DNA of 64,000 bases from Cellulomonas xiejunii (GCF_024508315.1 NZ_CP101987.1:1674001-1738000); one strand, 5' to 3'. Shown: positions 43,430 through 53,402, counted from the stretch's first letter. Translations and numbers: made by a program. The notes: generated from the sequence alone by a model not told the origin.

Positions 43430-44694
43430 CGTCCGTTCCCCAGCAGTCGGAGCCAGCACTCGACGAGGCTCTCGTCCGTGGTGGCCTCCGCGACGCGCCA
43501 GCCGGAACGCCGCAGGACGGTCGCGGTGTGGTGCGCGTCCCGGGCGTCGCCCGCGTGACGGCCGTCGGCGCGCACGACCGCCCAGCCCTGCGCGACGTCG
43601 GCGACGTGCGCGAGCGCGCCACAGCCGGCCGCTGACAACGGCCCCACGACCGCCACGACGATCTCACCGGCGGCCTGGGTCGTGTCGAGCATCCGGACGG
43701 CGTCGAGCAGAGCGGCCTCCGCGTCGTTGGACGTGCGAGCCGGCATGAGGTCCAGTGTCAGGTCGAGGAGTGCCGCTCGCGACTCGGGTCCCTGGCGGGC
43801 GTGCACGTACGGCGACGAGTCACGCGTCGTGCCGGCGCCCGGCCCACCGCGGAAGCCGGACGCGGCGAGGCGTACGGGATGTCCGCTGTCGAGCATCGCG
43901 AGCGCGATCGAGGCCGCGAGGGAGATCGTCCACTCGGTCGCGGCCGACCGCACGGGCAGGTCGAGGAGCACGGACACGGGACGCATGCCGGCCCGCTCGT
44001 CGGACCGGACGAGCATGGTCCCGCGCCGTGCGCTCGACGTCCAGTGCACGCGGCGCAGGTCGTCGCCCTCGCGGTAGTCGCGCAGGTTGGCGTCGTCGGT
44101 CGACGGTGTCCGCGCCCCGAGCGCCACGCGGTCCGGTTCCCCGACGAGCACGTCGGACGGTGCCGGCAGCGCGACGACGGCGGGCCACACGGCGACCTGG
44201 GACTCGGGTCCGAGCGTGGTGCGCGAGCGCACGACCCCGAACGTGTCGGTCCGGGTGACGACCAGGGGCCCGAGCGGCCAGCGTCCGCGCTGCGTGGCCC
44301 GCACCGGGTAACGGACGGTGGCGTGGTCGGCACGCCGGGCGACGCGGGCGCGCAGCGCCCGACCGCCGGAGAGCTCGACGGCCGCCTGCTCGGAGAAGCG
44401 CAGCCCGGCCAGGCGTGCTCGGCCGGCGCGGTCGGTCGCGCGGATGTCGACGAGGACGTCGGCGTCCTGGCCGGCGTGCACGGGGTCGGGCCGGACCTCC
44501 CGGTGCACCTCGAGGCCGCGACGACCCCGCACGGCGTCCAGCACGATCTCAGCCAGGAAGACCGTCACCGGGACCGCGACGAGCAGGATGCCGATACGGA
44601 CGAGGTCGAGCGAACCGAGCCCGATCCCGGCCTGGAGCGCGATGACGCCCGCGGCAGCGAGCGCCCAGCCGCGCGCCGTCGGACGCCGATGCAT
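43426..44694 (-). CDS. DUF58 domain protein
   Basis: The 422-residue protein has two N-terminal membrane helices (about 8-50), a beta-rich outer stretch and the DUF58 signature G-A-R-T-P-S-T-D-D-A-N-L-R-D-Y-R-E-G-D-D-L-R-R-V-H-W-T-S-S-A-R near residue 210, followed by a von Willebrand A-like fold. DUF58 proteins pair with MoxR ATPases as chaperone partners. The ATG shares one base with the moxR stop. Confidence 0.9.
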   Translation of the reverse strand: MHRRPTARGWALAAAGVIALQAGIGLGSLDLVRIGILLVAVPVTVFLAEIVLDAVRGRRGLEVHREVRPDPVHAGQDADVLVDIRATDRAGRARLAGLRFSEQAAVELSGGRALRARVARRADHATVRYPVRATQRGRWPLGPLVVTRTDTFGVVRSRTTLGPESQVAVWPAVVALPAPSDVLVGEPDRVALGARTPSTDDANLRDYREGDDLRRVHWTSSARRGTMLVRSDERAGMRPVSVLLDLPVRSAATEWTISLAASIALAMLDSGHPVRLAASGFRGGPGAGTTRDSSPYVHARQGPESRAALLDLTLDLMPARTSNDAEAALLDAVRMLDTTQAAGEIVVAVVGPLSAAGCGALAHVADVAQGWAVVRADGRHAGDARDAHHTATVLRRSGWRVAEATTDESLVECWLRLLGNGR

Positions 44695-45692
44695 CAGCCC
44701 AGCGCGCGCCGCGCCCGGGCGACGGGCTCGGCGACGGGCAGTGGGGTGCGCGCGACGATGTCCGTGACGACGTCCTGGGTCGTGCGGCCGGAGAGTCGCG
44801 ACTCCGTGCTCGGCAGCAGCCGGTGGGCCAGGACGGGGACGGCGAGCTCCTGGACGTCGTCGGGCAGGACGTGGTCGCGACCCGACATCGCGGCGAGCGA
44901 CTTGGCGGCACGCAGCAGCTGGATGGAGGCGCGGGGCGAGGCCCCGAGCCGCAGACCCGCGTCGTCGCGGGACGCGGTGACCAGGCCCACGATGTACCGC
45001 TTCACGCCGGGTGCGGCGTAGAGCCTCCTCGCGACGTCGATGAAGCCCTGGATCTCGGCGGCGTCCGTGACTGGACGGAGCCGCGCGAACGGGTCCGAGT
45101 CCTCCTGCAGGTCGAGCATGTCGAGCTCGGACTCGACGCTCGGGTACCCGACGGTGAGGCGGGCCATGAAGCGGTCGCGCTGCGCCTCGGGCAGCGGGTA
45201 GGTGCCTTCCATCTCCACGGGGTTCTGCGTGGCGATCACGAGGAACGGCCGGGGCAGGGGATACGTGCGCCCGTCGACGGTCGCCTGCGCCTCCTGCATG
45301 CACTCCAGCAGCGCGGACTGCGTCTTGGGGGAGGCGCGGTTGATCTCGTCGCCGATGACGACGTGCGCGAACACCGGGCCCGGGCGGAACTCGAACTCGT
45401 GGGTCTGGGCGCGGAAGATGTTGACGCCGGTCAGGTCGCTCGGGAGCAGGTCGGGCGTGAACTGGATGCGGCCGACCGGGGCGTCGATGCTGCGCGCGAT
45501 CGCCTTGGCCAGCGTGGTCTTGCCGACGCCGGGCACGTCCTCGAGGAGCAGGTGCCCCTCGGCGAGCAGGACTGCCAGCGACGTCCGGACCAGCTCGGGC
45601 CGCCCGGTGATGACCGACTCGATGCCGGCCCGCAGGCGGGTTGTGGTGTCGACGAGCCGGTCGAGCTCATCCGGTGACGGCAGTGACTGCAT
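44694..45692 (-). CDS. MoxR-family AAA ATPase
   Basis: MoxR (332 residues) has Walker A G-V-G-K-T-T near residue 52, Walker B V-V-I-G-D-E-I-N-R-A, the M-E-G-T-Y-P-L-P-E-A-Q-x-D-R-F loop and a C-terminal lid. MoxR proteins act with DUF58/vWA partners to mature protein complexes. It heads the operon moxR-DUF58-transglutaminase. The ATG at 45692 has AAGGGAGT upstream. Upstream at 45850 and 45986 are inverted copies of the MraZ box unit. Confidence 0.92.
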   Translation of the reverse strand: MQSLPSPDELDRLVDTTTRLRAGIESVITGRPELVRTSLAVLLAEGHLLLEDVPGVGKTTLAKAIARSIDAPVGRIQFTPDLLPSDLTGVNIFRAQTHEFEFRPGPVFAHVVIGDEINRASPKTQSALLECMQEAQATVDGRTYPLPRPFLVIATQNPVEMEGTYPLPEAQRDRFMARLTVGYPSVESELDMLDLQEDSDPFARLRPVTDAAEIQGFIDVARRLYAAPGVKRYIVGLVTASRDDAGLRLGASPRASIQLLRAAKSLAAMSGRDHVLPDDVQELAVPVLAHRLLPSTESRLSGRTTQDVVTDIVARTPLPVAEPVARARRALG

Positions 45693-45849
45693 GGGTGCGA
45701 CTCCCTTGGCGGACTGGGACGAGAGTACGCACGCTGCCGCCCGGATGGGGCGAGGTTCACCCGCTGTGCCCGGTCCCGGGCGTCCGGGGGAGGGCCTGCA
45801 CCCGGACGGCCCAAGCGAGCGCGGCCCGTTCGGTGCGCGCCCCGGAACC

Positions 45850-46001
45850 CTCCACTTCGCTCCCCGGGGGACCCCGGCGCGTGGTCTCCGGGTGTCGCGG
45901 GACGTCGGATTGCCGTCTTGCCACCGGTTCGTCCGGGGATCTCGCGACGGCGAACGATTTCCGCCTCGAAGTGACGCGCCGAGCCCTCCACTTCCCTCCA
46001 C
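45850..46001 (-). promoter_or_regulatory. Inverted MraZ-box-like repeats facing moxR
   Basis: CTCCACTTCCCTCCAC (45986-46001) is the exact reverse complement of GTGGAGGGAAGTGGAG in the mraZ operator (46062-46077). A second copy at 45850-45865 matches 14 of 16 bases. Each carries two GTGGAG-type half-sites 10 bases apart, read towards moxR. No gene lies in this 504-base gap (45693-46196). Confidence 0.55.
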
Positions 46002-46047
46002 GTCGGTGACCTGCGAAGACGCTCATCGGACGGGTGAACTTGGGGTC

Positions 46048-46097
46048 TTGACAAGACGGTGGTGGAGGGAAGTGGAGTACCGTGGAGGCACGTGGAG
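46048..46097 (+). promoter_or_regulatory. mraZ promoter region and MraZ operator
   Basis: TTGACA (46048-46053) is a consensus -35. Four GTGGAG repeats start at 46062, 46072, 46082 and 46092, at an exact 10-base period. MraZ is known in E. coli and other bacteria to bind direct repeats at this period (TGGG-type with 5-base spacers) to control its own operon. I see no clear TANNNT -10 at the normal distance. Confidence 0.8.
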
Positions 46098-46196
46098 AGA
46101 CCGGGAGCACCTCGTCCGCGAGGTGGTCCGCAGTGCCGGGACGGCCACGTGCGCAGGGGGCCGACGGACGTCGACGAGGACCAGGAGAGGAGTGAG

Positions 46197-46670
46197 GTGA
46201 CGTATGACCCGACAGGTGCCTACGGCTCCTTCGCGCCCTTCCTCGGGACGTACACACCACGTCTCGACGACAAGGGACGCCTCATCCTCCCGGCGAAGTT
46301 CCGGCCGCAGCTGGCCGGCGGTCTCGTCATGACGCGCGGGCAGGAGCGCTGCCTGTTCGTGCTGCCGATGGACGAGTTCCGTCGGATGCACGACCAGCTG
46401 CGGACCGCGCCCGTCACGAGCAAGCAGGCGCGGGACTACCTGCGCGTGTTCCTGTCCGGGGCGAGCGACGAGCTCCCGGACAAGCAGGGCCGCATCTCCA
46501 TCCCGCCGATGCTGCGCACGTACGCCGGCCTCGACCGGGACGTCGCCGTCATCGGCACCGGTACCCGCGTCGAGATCTGGGACCTCACCGCGTGGGAGAC
46601 CTACTTGTCCGAGCAGGAGGCGGGTTACGCCGACACGACCGAGGAGGTCTTCCCGAACGGCCCGTTCTGA
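46197..46670 (+). CDS. mraZ: Transcriptional regulator MraZ
   Basis: MraZ (157 residues) has two AbrB-like SpoVT folds: [22 protein letters not shown] and [10 protein letters not shown], each with the DxKGR DNA-contact motif. It is the regulator of the dcw cluster and binds the GTGGAG repeats upstream. The GTG at 46197 lies after GGAGAGGAG, and about 14 residues precede the first fold. A 295-base gap follows before rsmH. Confidence 0.94.
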   Translation: MTYDPTGAYGSFAPFLGTYTPRLDDKGRLILPAKFRPQLAGGLVMTRGQERCLFVLPMDEFRRMHDQLRTAPVTSKQARDYLRVFLSGASDELPDKQGRISIPPMLRTYAGLDRDVAVIGTGTRVEIWDLTAWETYLSEQEAGYADTTEEVFPNGPF

Positions 46671-46845
46671 GCCGTCGGCCGGCCCGCTGGGCCACCGCGC
46701 ACCGCACCTCCAGACCGCCCGCAGCCGCTGTTCCCTCCCCGCTCGCCGGGGGCGGCTCCGTAGCTCCCCGACCCGCACCCTCACTCCGCCCGACGAGACC
46801 TCCCCCCGTCCGCTCTGACGCCACTTCCCCGGCGCCAGAGGGTCG

Positions 46846-46935
46846 GTGGGGGATCTGGCCGGACGGTGGAGGGATCGTTCGGCCATCCACATGTATCACC
46901 AGTCACACCAGCACCATCTGTCACACCAGCACCAT
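46846..46935 (+). repeat. GTGG boxes and direct repeat before rsmH
   Basis: In the mraZ-rsmH gap (46671-46965) lie GTGGGG (46846) and GTGGAG (46866), 20 bases apart and so in the same 10-base phase as the mraZ operator. After them a 16-base direct repeat, GTCACACCAGCACCAT, occurs at 46902-46917 and 46920-46935. No gene is seen in the gap. Confidence 0.6.
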
Positions 46936-46965
46936 CACCAGTGCCGAAGGGGAGAGGGGGAACCG

Positions 46966-47964
46966 ATGGACGAGCAGCCCGAGACGGGGTCGCGGCACCT
47001 GCCGGTCCTCCTGCAGCGGTGCATCGACCTCCTGGCGCCCGCCCTCGAGGCGCCCGGTGCCGTGCTGGTCGACTGCACGCTCGGCATGGGTGGGCACTCC
47101 GAGGGCGTGCTGCGGGCGTTCGAGGGCGTGCGGGTCGTCGGGATCGACCGGGACCCGCAGGCGCTCGCGCTCGCGAGCGCCCGGCTGGCTCCGTTCGGGG
47201 ACCGGTTCACGGGCGTGCACGCCGTGTACGACGAGATCGGCGACGTCCTGGACGACCTCGGGCTGCCCGCGGTCCAGGGCGTGCTCATGGACCTCGGCGT
47301 GTCGTCCCTGCAGCTCGACGAGGCGGAGCGCGGCTTCGCGTACGCGCACGACGCGCCGCTCGACATGCGGATGGACCCGACGACCGGCCTCACGGCCGCC
47401 GACGTGCTCAACACGTACGACGAGCGCGACATCGCCCGTGTGCTGCGGGTGTACGGCGAGGAGCGGTTCGCCTCGCGGATCGCGCGCGGCATCGTGCGAC
47501 GCCGGGAGCGGGCGCCGCTGACGCGCACGTCCGAGCTCGTGGACATCGTGCGTGCCGGCGTCCCGGCGGCGACGCGTCGCACCGGCGGGCACCCGGCCAA
47601 GCGCACGTTCCAGGCGCTGCGGATCGAGGTGAACGGCGAGCTCGCGGCGCTCGAGCGGGCGCTGCCGGCGGCGATCGAGGCGCTCGCGGTCGGTGGCCGG
47701 ATCGTCGTCGAGTCGTACCAGTCGCTCGAGGACAGGCTCGTCAAGCGCGCGCTCGCGGTCGGCGCCACGTCGAGCGCGCCGCCGGACCTGCCGGTCGAGC
47801 CGACGACCCACACGCCGTACCTGCGGCTGCTCACGCGCGGTGCGGAGGAGGCCGACGAGGCCGAGCTCGCCCGCAACCCCCGCGCCCAGTCCGTCCGCCT
47901 GCGCGCGGCCGAACGGCTGCGTCCGACACCCGACCACCTGCGCACCCCGAGGAGAGCCGCATGA
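46966..47964 (+). CDS. rsmH: 16S rRNA (cytosine1402-N4)-methyltransferase RsmH
   Basis: RsmH (MraW, 332 residues) methylates N4 of C1402 in the ribosomal P site. R-H-L-P-V-L-L-Q-R starts the fold, [10 protein letters not shown] binds SAM, followed by [16 protein letters not shown] and [14 protein letters not shown]. The ATG at 46966 follows GGGGAGAGGGGG. The stop overlaps ftsL by 4 bases. Confidence 0.96.
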   Translation: MDEQPETGSRHLPVLLQRCIDLLAPALEAPGAVLVDCTLGMGGHSEGVLRAFEGVRVVGIDRDPQALALASARLAPFGDRFTGVHAVYDEIGDVLDDLGLPAVQGVLMDLGVSSLQLDEAERGFAYAHDAPLDMRMDPTTGLTAADVLNTYDERDIARVLRVYGEERFASRIARGIVRRRERAPLTRTSELVDIVRAGVPAATRRTGGHPAKRTFQALRIEVNGELAALERALPAAIEALAVGGRIVVESYQSLEDRLVKRALAVGATSSAPPDLPVEPTTHTPYLRLLTRGAEEADEAELARNPRAQSVRLRAAERLRPTPDHLRTPRRAA

Positions 47965-48380
47965 GCGCACTGCCCCAGGCCGCTGCCCGTACCGGGGCTG
48001 CGCGGGCGTACCCGCTGCCCGCGCGCCCGGCCGTCGCTCCGCCGCCACGGCTGCGGGTCGTCCGGGCCCCCGACCAGGCGCGCTCGCGGGTCCCGTTCGT
48101 GCTGGCGTGCATGGCGGTGCTCGGTGGTGCGCTGCTGGCGGCGCTCCTGCTCAACACGCAGATGGCGTCGCTCGCGTTCGAGCGCTACGAGCTGTCCAAC
48201 GAGCTCGGCCGGCTGCAGCAGGACCGCATGGACCTCGTCGCGCAGCAGGACGCCCGGTCGGCACCCACGGCGCTCGCCGCCGAGGCCCGCCGCCTGGGCA
48301 TGGTGGAGGCCAACGGGACCGGCTGGCTGCGGCTCGCGGACGGCAGCGTCCAGGGGGCTCCGGCACCCGCGGGCGGATGA
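47961..48380 (+). CDS. ftsL: Cell-division protein FtsL
   Basis: The 139-residue single-pass protein has a cytoplasmic Pro/Ala-rich head (1-42), a membrane helix (about 45-65) and an outer coiled coil ([17 protein letters not shown] and onward). It joins FtsB and FtsQ to activate FtsWI at the septum. Sequence is weakly conserved, so the assignment rests on topology and position between rsmH and ftsI. Both junctions are ATGA overlaps. Confidence 0.88.
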   Translation: MSALPQAAARTGAARAYPLPARPAVAPPPRLRVVRAPDQARSRVPFVLACMAVLGGALLAALLLNTQMASLAFERYELSNELGRLQQDRMDLVAQQDARSAPTALAAEARRLGMVEANGTGWLRLADGSVQGAPAPAGG

Positions 48381-50389
48381 GCACCCGGACGACCGGCGGT
48401 GCCGGCGCCCCCCGTCAGCCTGTCGCCCGCCCTTCCGGGGCGCGTCGGCAGGCTGTCGGCGCGCAGCCGCGCGTCGCCCCGGCGCCCGCGCCCCGCCGTG
48501 GCACCGTGGGCGGCGTGAGCGAGCGCAGCAGCACGGTGCCGCGGCGACGGACGCCTCCCGCGGCGTCCGCCGGCCGCACGGGCGTCGCGCCGCGTCGGAC
48601 GGCGACGACGCCCGCGCCCGGCCGCGGCGGGTCGCGCCCGTCAGCGCCGCCGTCCGAGCGCGCCGTCGTCGCGTCGCGCCCGCGCATGATCGGGCTCGTC
48701 ACGGTGCTGCTGCTGGTGCTCGTGACCTTCGCGGGGCGCCTCGTGTACGTCCAGGGGATCACCGGTCCGCAGATCGCCCAGGAGGCGCGGGAGAAGCGGA
48801 TGACGACCGCGCAGGTGCTCGGGGCGCGCGGCGACATCACGGATGCCAACGGCGTCGTGCTCGCGACGTCGGTCGAGCGGTACCACGTCACCGTCAACCA
48901 GAAGCAGGTGAAGAACTACCGCGCGCGGGGCTCGTCCGACGGGCTCGACGGTGCTGCGGGCGTGGCCTCGCGGCTGGCGCCCGTGCTGGGGCTGAACGCC
49001 GCGGAGCTCGGCGGCGACCTCGTCGGCGACCGCGGCTGGGTCGTCGTCGCGCGCAACGTCCTGCCGGACGTGGCACGCGCCGTGCGCGCGCTGCGGCTCG
49101 ACGGCGTCGGCGTCGAGAAGGTGGCCGACCGCGTGTACCCCAAGGGCACCGTCGCGGGCAACATCGTCGGGTTCGTGAACTCGGAGGGCAAGGGGCTCGC
49201 GGGCCTGGAGTACGCCCTGCACGGGGACCTGAAGGGCACGCCCGGCAAGGAGCGGTTCGAGCGGGGCAAGGGCGGTCAGCCCATCCCCGGTGGGGTGAGC
49301 GAGGCGAACCCGGCGCAGGACGGACGGTCGGTGCGGCTGACCCTGGACTCCGACCTGCAGTGGAAGGCCGAGGAGCAGCTGCGCGCCAAGGTGGCGGAGA
49401 CCGGCGCGGACGGCGGTGCCGTCGTCGTGATGCGCATCACGGGCGAGGTGCTCGCCCTGGCCGAGTCCGTGCCCTTCGACCCCAACACGCCCGGCGACCA
49501 GGCGACGACGGCGCTGTCCAAGAGCGTCACGGAGGTCTTCGAGCCCGGCTCGACCGGCAAGGTCGTGACGATGGCGGCCGCGCTCGAGGAGGGCGTCGTC
49601 CAGCCGACCGAGCCGTTCGAGGTCGCCGACCGCTGGACGACGCCGCACGGCGAGACGATCAAGGACTCGCACGACCACGGCGTCGAGAAGCTCACGGCGA
49701 CCGGTGTCTTCGCGGAGTCCTCCAACGTCGGGACCGTGCTCATCGGGCAGCGGCTCACGAAGGACCAGCGGTACCACTACCTGTCGGCGTTCGGCTTCGG
49801 CTCCCGCACCGGCATCGAGATGCCGGGCGAGTCGGCCGGTCTGCTGCGGACGCCCGCCGACTGGCACGGCCGCGACGAGTTCGCCGTGCTCTACGGGCAG
49901 GCGGTCTCGGTGAACGCCCTGCAGGTCGCGAGCGTCTTCGCCACCATCGCGAACGACGGTGTGCGGGTGCCGCCGCGCCTCATCGCCGGGTGGACGGCCC
50001 CGGACGGCCGGTACACCCCGCAGGCGCCGGCGGAGGGGACGGCGGTGGTCTCGCCGCAGACCGCGCAGGCGGTCCTGTCGATGATGGAGAGTGCGGTCGT
50101 CGAGGGGACCGGCAAGGACGGCGCCATCCCGGGCTACCGCGTCGGCGGCAAGACCGGCACGGCGCAGCGCTTCAACCCGAGCGGGTACACGGCGTCGTTC
50201 ATCGGGGTGGCGCCGGTCGACGACCCGCAGGTCGTCACGGCCGTCATCCTGCACAACCCGCGGTCGTCGATCTACGGCGGCACGGTGGCCGCACCGGTCT
50301 TCTCGACGGTCACGGGGTATGCGCTCCAGCAGCTCGGGATCGCGCCGTCCGGAGCGCCGGCGACGCTGTTCCCCGCGACGTGGGAGTGA
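48377..50389 (+). CDS. ftsI: Septal penicillin-binding protein FtsI (PBP3)
   Basis: FtsI (670 residues) is the class B transpeptidase of the divisome. A long basic, Pro/Arg-rich cytoplasmic head (1-100) precedes the membrane helix (about 103-122). The dimerisation domain and the transpeptidase domain follow, with S392-T-G-K395, S448-S-N450 and K592-T-G-T595. The head is longer than in E. coli but normal for actinobacteria. No PASTA domains are present. The ATG at 48377 overlaps the ftsL stop. Confidence 0.96.
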   Translation: MSTRTTGGAGAPRQPVARPSGARRQAVGAQPRVAPAPAPRRGTVGGVSERSSTVPRRRTPPAASAGRTGVAPRRTATTPAPGRGGSRPSAPPSERAVVASRPRMIGLVTVLLLVLVTFAGRLVYVQGITGPQIAQEAREKRMTTAQVLGARGDITDANGVVLATSVERYHVTVNQKQVKNYRARGSSDGLDGAAGVASRLAPVLGLNAAELGGDLVGDRGWVVVARNVLPDVARAVRALRLDGVGVEKVADRVYPKGTVAGNIVGFVNSEGKGLAGLEYALHGDLKGTPGKERFERGKGGQPIPGGVSEANPAQDGRSVRLTLDSDLQWKAEEQLRAKVAETGADGGAVVVMRITGEVLALAESVPFDPNTPGDQATTALSKSVTEVFEPGSTGKVVTMAAALEEGVVQPTEPFEVADRWTTPHGETIKDSHDHGVEKLTATGVFAESSNVGTVLIGQRLTKDQRYHYLSAFGFGSRTGIEMPGESAGLLRTPADWHGRDEFAVLYGQAVSVNALQVASVFATIANDGVRVPPRLIAGWTAPDGRYTPQAPAEGTAVVSPQTAQAVLSMMESAVVEGTGKDGAIPGYRVGGKTGTAQRFNPSGYTASFIGVAPVDDPQVVTAVILHNPRSSIYGGTVAAPVFSTVTGYALQQLGIAPSGAPATLFPATWE

Positions 50390-50412
50390 GCCGGCGGGGT
50401 AGATTCCTCCCC

Positions 50413-51975
50413 ATGACGTCCCCCCTGGGCCGGCTCCGTCCCGAGCGCCCGCAGGTCCGCAGGGTCGACGACCTCGCAGCCGCGTTCGACCTCCCGACGA
50501 GCGGCGCCGCCCCCGCCGACCGGACGTTCTCCGGTGTGACGATGTCCAGCAGCGACGTCGAGCCGGGCGACCTGTTCGTGGCCGTCCCCGGCCTGAAGGT
50601 GCACGGCGCGCGGTTCGCCGCGGACGCGGTCGCGCGCGGTGCCGTCGCGGTCCTGACGGACCGCGACGGTGTCGGCTCGGTCCCGCAGGACGTGCCCGTG
50701 CTCGTCGCCGACGACCCGCGTGCGCTCGCGGGCCCCGTGACCGCCTGGGCGCTCGACGACCCGGCGTCGCGGCTCGTGACGATCGGCGTGACCGGGACGA
50801 ACGGCAAGACGACCACGACCTACTTCGTCGACGCGGCGCTGCGCGCCGTGCACGCCCGCACCGCGGTGCTGGGCACGGTGGAGCTGCGCATCGGCGAGGA
50901 CGCCGTCGAGAGCCCGCGCACGACCGTCGAGGCACCCGTGCTGCAGGCGCTGATGGCGGTCGCGCACGAGCGCGGTGCCGGCGCCCTGACGACCGAGGTG
51001 TCGTCGCACGCGCTCGCGCTGGGTCGCGTGCGCGGGCTGCGCTTCGACGTCGTCGGCTTCACCAACCTCCAGCGTGACCACCTCGACTTCCACGGCGACA
51101 TGGAGGGGTACTTCCGCGACAAGTCGCGGCTGTTCGCCCCCGAGCAGGCGCGCCGCGGCGTGGTCGTCGTCGACGACGCGTGGGGCCGTCGGCTCGCCGA
51201 GGAGTCGCCGATCCCCGTCGAGACCGTGAGCACCCACGTCGGGGCCCCCGTGGCCGGCGGTGCGGACTGGGCGGTCGTCGAGGCGGACATCGGCCTCGAC
51301 GGCGTCGGCTCGCGGTTCGTGCTGCGCGGACCGGGCGGCGCCCGGCACGAGGCGCACAGCCCGCTGCCCGGACTCGTGAACGTGTCGAACGCCGCGCTCG
51401 CGATCGTGCTCGCGCACGCCGCGGGCGTCCCGCTGCCCGCCGCGATCGACGCGGTGGCGGCCGCGCACTCGATCCCGGGCCGCATGGAGCGCGTCGTCGA
51501 GCGCGTCGACGGCTGGCCGCTGTGCATCGTCGACTACGCGCACACGCCGGACGCGCTCGTGCTCGCCCTGGAGGCGGTCCGGCCGATCACGCCGGGCCGG
51601 CTCGTGCTCGTCTACGGCTCCGACGGCGACCGCGACCGGGGCAAGCGCCCGATCATGGGGCAGATCGGCGCCCGTCTCGCCGACGTCGTCGTCGTGACGG
51701 ACGAGAACCCCCGCTCGGAGGACCCCGCGTCCATCCGGGCCGCCATCCTCGCGGGCGTGCGCGACGTGCGCCCCGACATGACCGACGTGCACGAGGCGAC
51801 CAGCCGCGCGCAGGCCATCCGCGACGCCCTTCGTCTGGCAGGTCCGGACGACACCGTGATCGTCACGGGCAAGGGCCACGAACCGACCCAGGAGATCGCC
51901 GGGGTGTTCCACCGCTACAACGACCGAGACGTGTTCCTCGCAGCCCGTGCCGAGGGCCGGGAGCAGCACGCGTGA
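50413..51975 (+). CDS. murE: UDP-MurNAc-tripeptide synthetase MurE
   Basis: MurE (520 residues) adds the third amino acid, a diamino acid, to UDP-MurNAc-dipeptide. The P-loop is G-T-N-G-K-T-T-T-T, then N-L-Q-R-D-H-L-D-F-H-G and D-Y-A-H-T-P-D-A. The diamino-acid pocket reads T-D430-E431-N-P-R434, against S-D-N-P-R in meso-DAP enzymes such as E. coli. Cellulomonas walls contain L-ornithine, so the D-to-E change is worth noting. An alternative GTG start at 50386 overlaps the ftsI stop. ATG 50413 is used here. Confidence 0.93.
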   Translation: MTSPLGRLRPERPQVRRVDDLAAAFDLPTSGAAPADRTFSGVTMSSSDVEPGDLFVAVPGLKVHGARFAADAVARGAVAVLTDRDGVGSVPQDVPVLVADDPRALAGPVTAWALDDPASRLVTIGVTGTNGKTTTTYFVDAALRAVHARTAVLGTVELRIGEDAVESPRTTVEAPVLQALMAVAHERGAGALTTEVSSHALALGRVRGLRFDVVGFTNLQRDHLDFHGDMEGYFRDKSRLFAPEQARRGVVVVDDAWGRRLAEESPIPVETVSTHVGAPVAGGADWAVVEADIGLDGVGSRFVLRGPGGARHEAHSPLPGLVNVSNAALAIVLAHAAGVPLPAAIDAVAAAHSIPGRMERVVERVDGWPLCIVDYAHTPDALVLALEAVRPITPGRLVLVYGSDGDRDRGKRPIMGQIGARLADVVVVTDENPRSEDPASIRAAILAGVRDVRPDMTDVHEATSRAQAIRDALRLAGPDDTVIVTGKGHEPTQEIAGVFHRYNDRDVFLAARAEGREQHA

Positions 51976-53402
51976 TCGCCCTCACCGCGGCCGAGATCGC
52001 GGCCGCCACGAACGGCGCGCTCAGCGACATCGCCCCCGAGCACGTCGTGACCGGACCCGTCGTCACCGACTCGCGCGAGGTGCTGCCCGGGGGGTTGTTC
52101 GTCGCGCTGCCGGGTGAGCACGTCGACGGGCACGACTTCGCGGCAGGCGCCGTCGCGGCCGGGGCCGGCCTCGTGCTCGCCGCGCGAGCCCTGCCGGGCC
52201 TGCCGTGCGTCGTCGTCCCCGACGTCGAGGCGGCGCTCGGGGACCTGGCCCGCGACGTGCTGGTGCGGCTGCGCGACGCGGCGTCGCTGCCCGGCGGCAG
52301 CGGCCTGCGGGTCATCGGGGTGACGGGCTCGGTCGGCAAGACGACCACCAAGGACGTGCTCGCCCAGCTGTGCGGGTCGGCCGGTCCGACGATCGCACCG
52401 GTGCGGTCCTTCAACAACGAGATCGGGCTGCCGCTGACGGTGCTGCGGGCCGACGAGCAGACCCGCTTCCTCGTGCTCGAGATGGGCGCCAGCGGTCCGG
52501 GGCACCTGACCTACCTGACCGACATCGCACCTCCTGACGTCGCGGTCGTGCTCGTCGTGGGGCAGGCGCACCTGGGCGGCTTCGGGGGCGGCATCGACGC
52601 GGTCGCCCGCGCGAAGGCCGAGATCGTGGCCGGACTGGTGCCCGACGGGACAGCCGTGCTCAACGGCGACGACCCGCGGGTGCGCGCCATGGCCGCGCAG
52701 GCACCGGGACCCGTCGTGCTGTTCGGTGCCGCGCCGGACGCCGAGGTGCGCGTCGAGGACGTGCGGCTCGACGCGCTCGGTCGGGCGTCCTTCCGGCTCG
52801 TGCACGTCGTCGGGGACCAGCGTCACTCACGGGACGTCACGCTGCGCCTGGTGGGGGAGCACCACGTGCACAACGCGCTCGCGGCGGCCGCCGCGGCACT
52901 CGCCGTCGGTCTGGACCTCGACGACATCGCGTCCGGGCTGTCGCAGGCCGACGCGCTGTCGCCGCACCGCATGCACGTCGTGGACCGTGCCGACGGCGTG
53001 ACGGTCGTCGACGACTCCTACAACGCCAACCCGGACTCGATGCGCGCTGCCCTCAAGGCGCTCGCCGTCATCGCAGGGCGTGAGCGCCGGTCGGTCGCCG
53101 TCCTGGGCGAGATGCTGGAGCTGGGCGACGAGCACCGCGCCGCGCACGACGCGATCGGTCGCCTGGTGGTGCGGCTGAACATCGACCTCACGGTCGTCGT
53201 CGGCGAGGGCGCGCGCGCGATCCGGGACGGCGCCAACCACGAGGGGTCGTGGGGCGACGAGGTGGTGCTCGCCGACGACGTGGAGGCAGCGGCCGCGTTC
53301 CTCGCGGACGAGCTGAGAGCGGGAGACGTCGTGCTCGTGAAGTCCTCCTACGGCGCCGGGCTGTGGCAGCTCGGCGACCGGCTGGTGGCGGGTGACGCAT
53401 GA
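51972..53402 (+). CDS. murF: UDP-MurNAc-tripeptide D-Ala-D-Ala ligase MurF
   Basis: MurF (476 residues) adds D-Ala-D-Ala to complete the pentapeptide. T-D-S-R-E-V-x-P-G lies in the first domain, the P-loop is G-S-V-G-K-T-T-T-K, then N-N-E-I-G-L-P, E-M-G-A and [11 protein letters not shown] in the third domain. The GTG at 51972 overlaps murE, and the stop overlaps mraY. Confidence 0.96.
   Translation: MIALTAAEIAAATNGALSDIAPEHVVTGPVVTDSREVLPGGLFVALPGEHVDGHDFAAGAVAAGAGLVLAARALPGLPCVVVPDVEAALGDLARDVLVRLRDAASLPGGSGLRVIGVTGSVGKTTTKDVLAQLCGSAGPTIAPVRSFNNEIGLPLTVLRADEQTRFLVLEMGASGPGHLTYLTDIAPPDVAVVLVVGQAHLGGFGGGIDAVARAKAEIVAGLVPDGTAVLNGDDPRVRAMAAQAPGPVVLFGAAPDAEVRVEDVRLDALGRASFRLVHVVGDQRHSRDVTLRLVGEHHVHNALAAAAAALAVGLDLDDIASGLSQADALSPHRMHVVDRADGVTVVDDSYNANPDSMRAALKALAVIAGRERRSVAVLGEMLELGDEHRAAHDAIGRLVVRLNIDLTVVVGEGARAIRDGANHEGSWGDEVVLADDVEAAAAFLADELRAGDVVLVKSSYGAGLWQLGDRLVAGDA

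Noticed and set aside
45693..46196. A hidden gene or RNA in the moxR-mraZ gap
   Set aside because: No frame there has a ribosome site or conserved pattern, and the gap is explained by two divergent promoters and MraZ-type repeats. No tRNA-like fold was seen.
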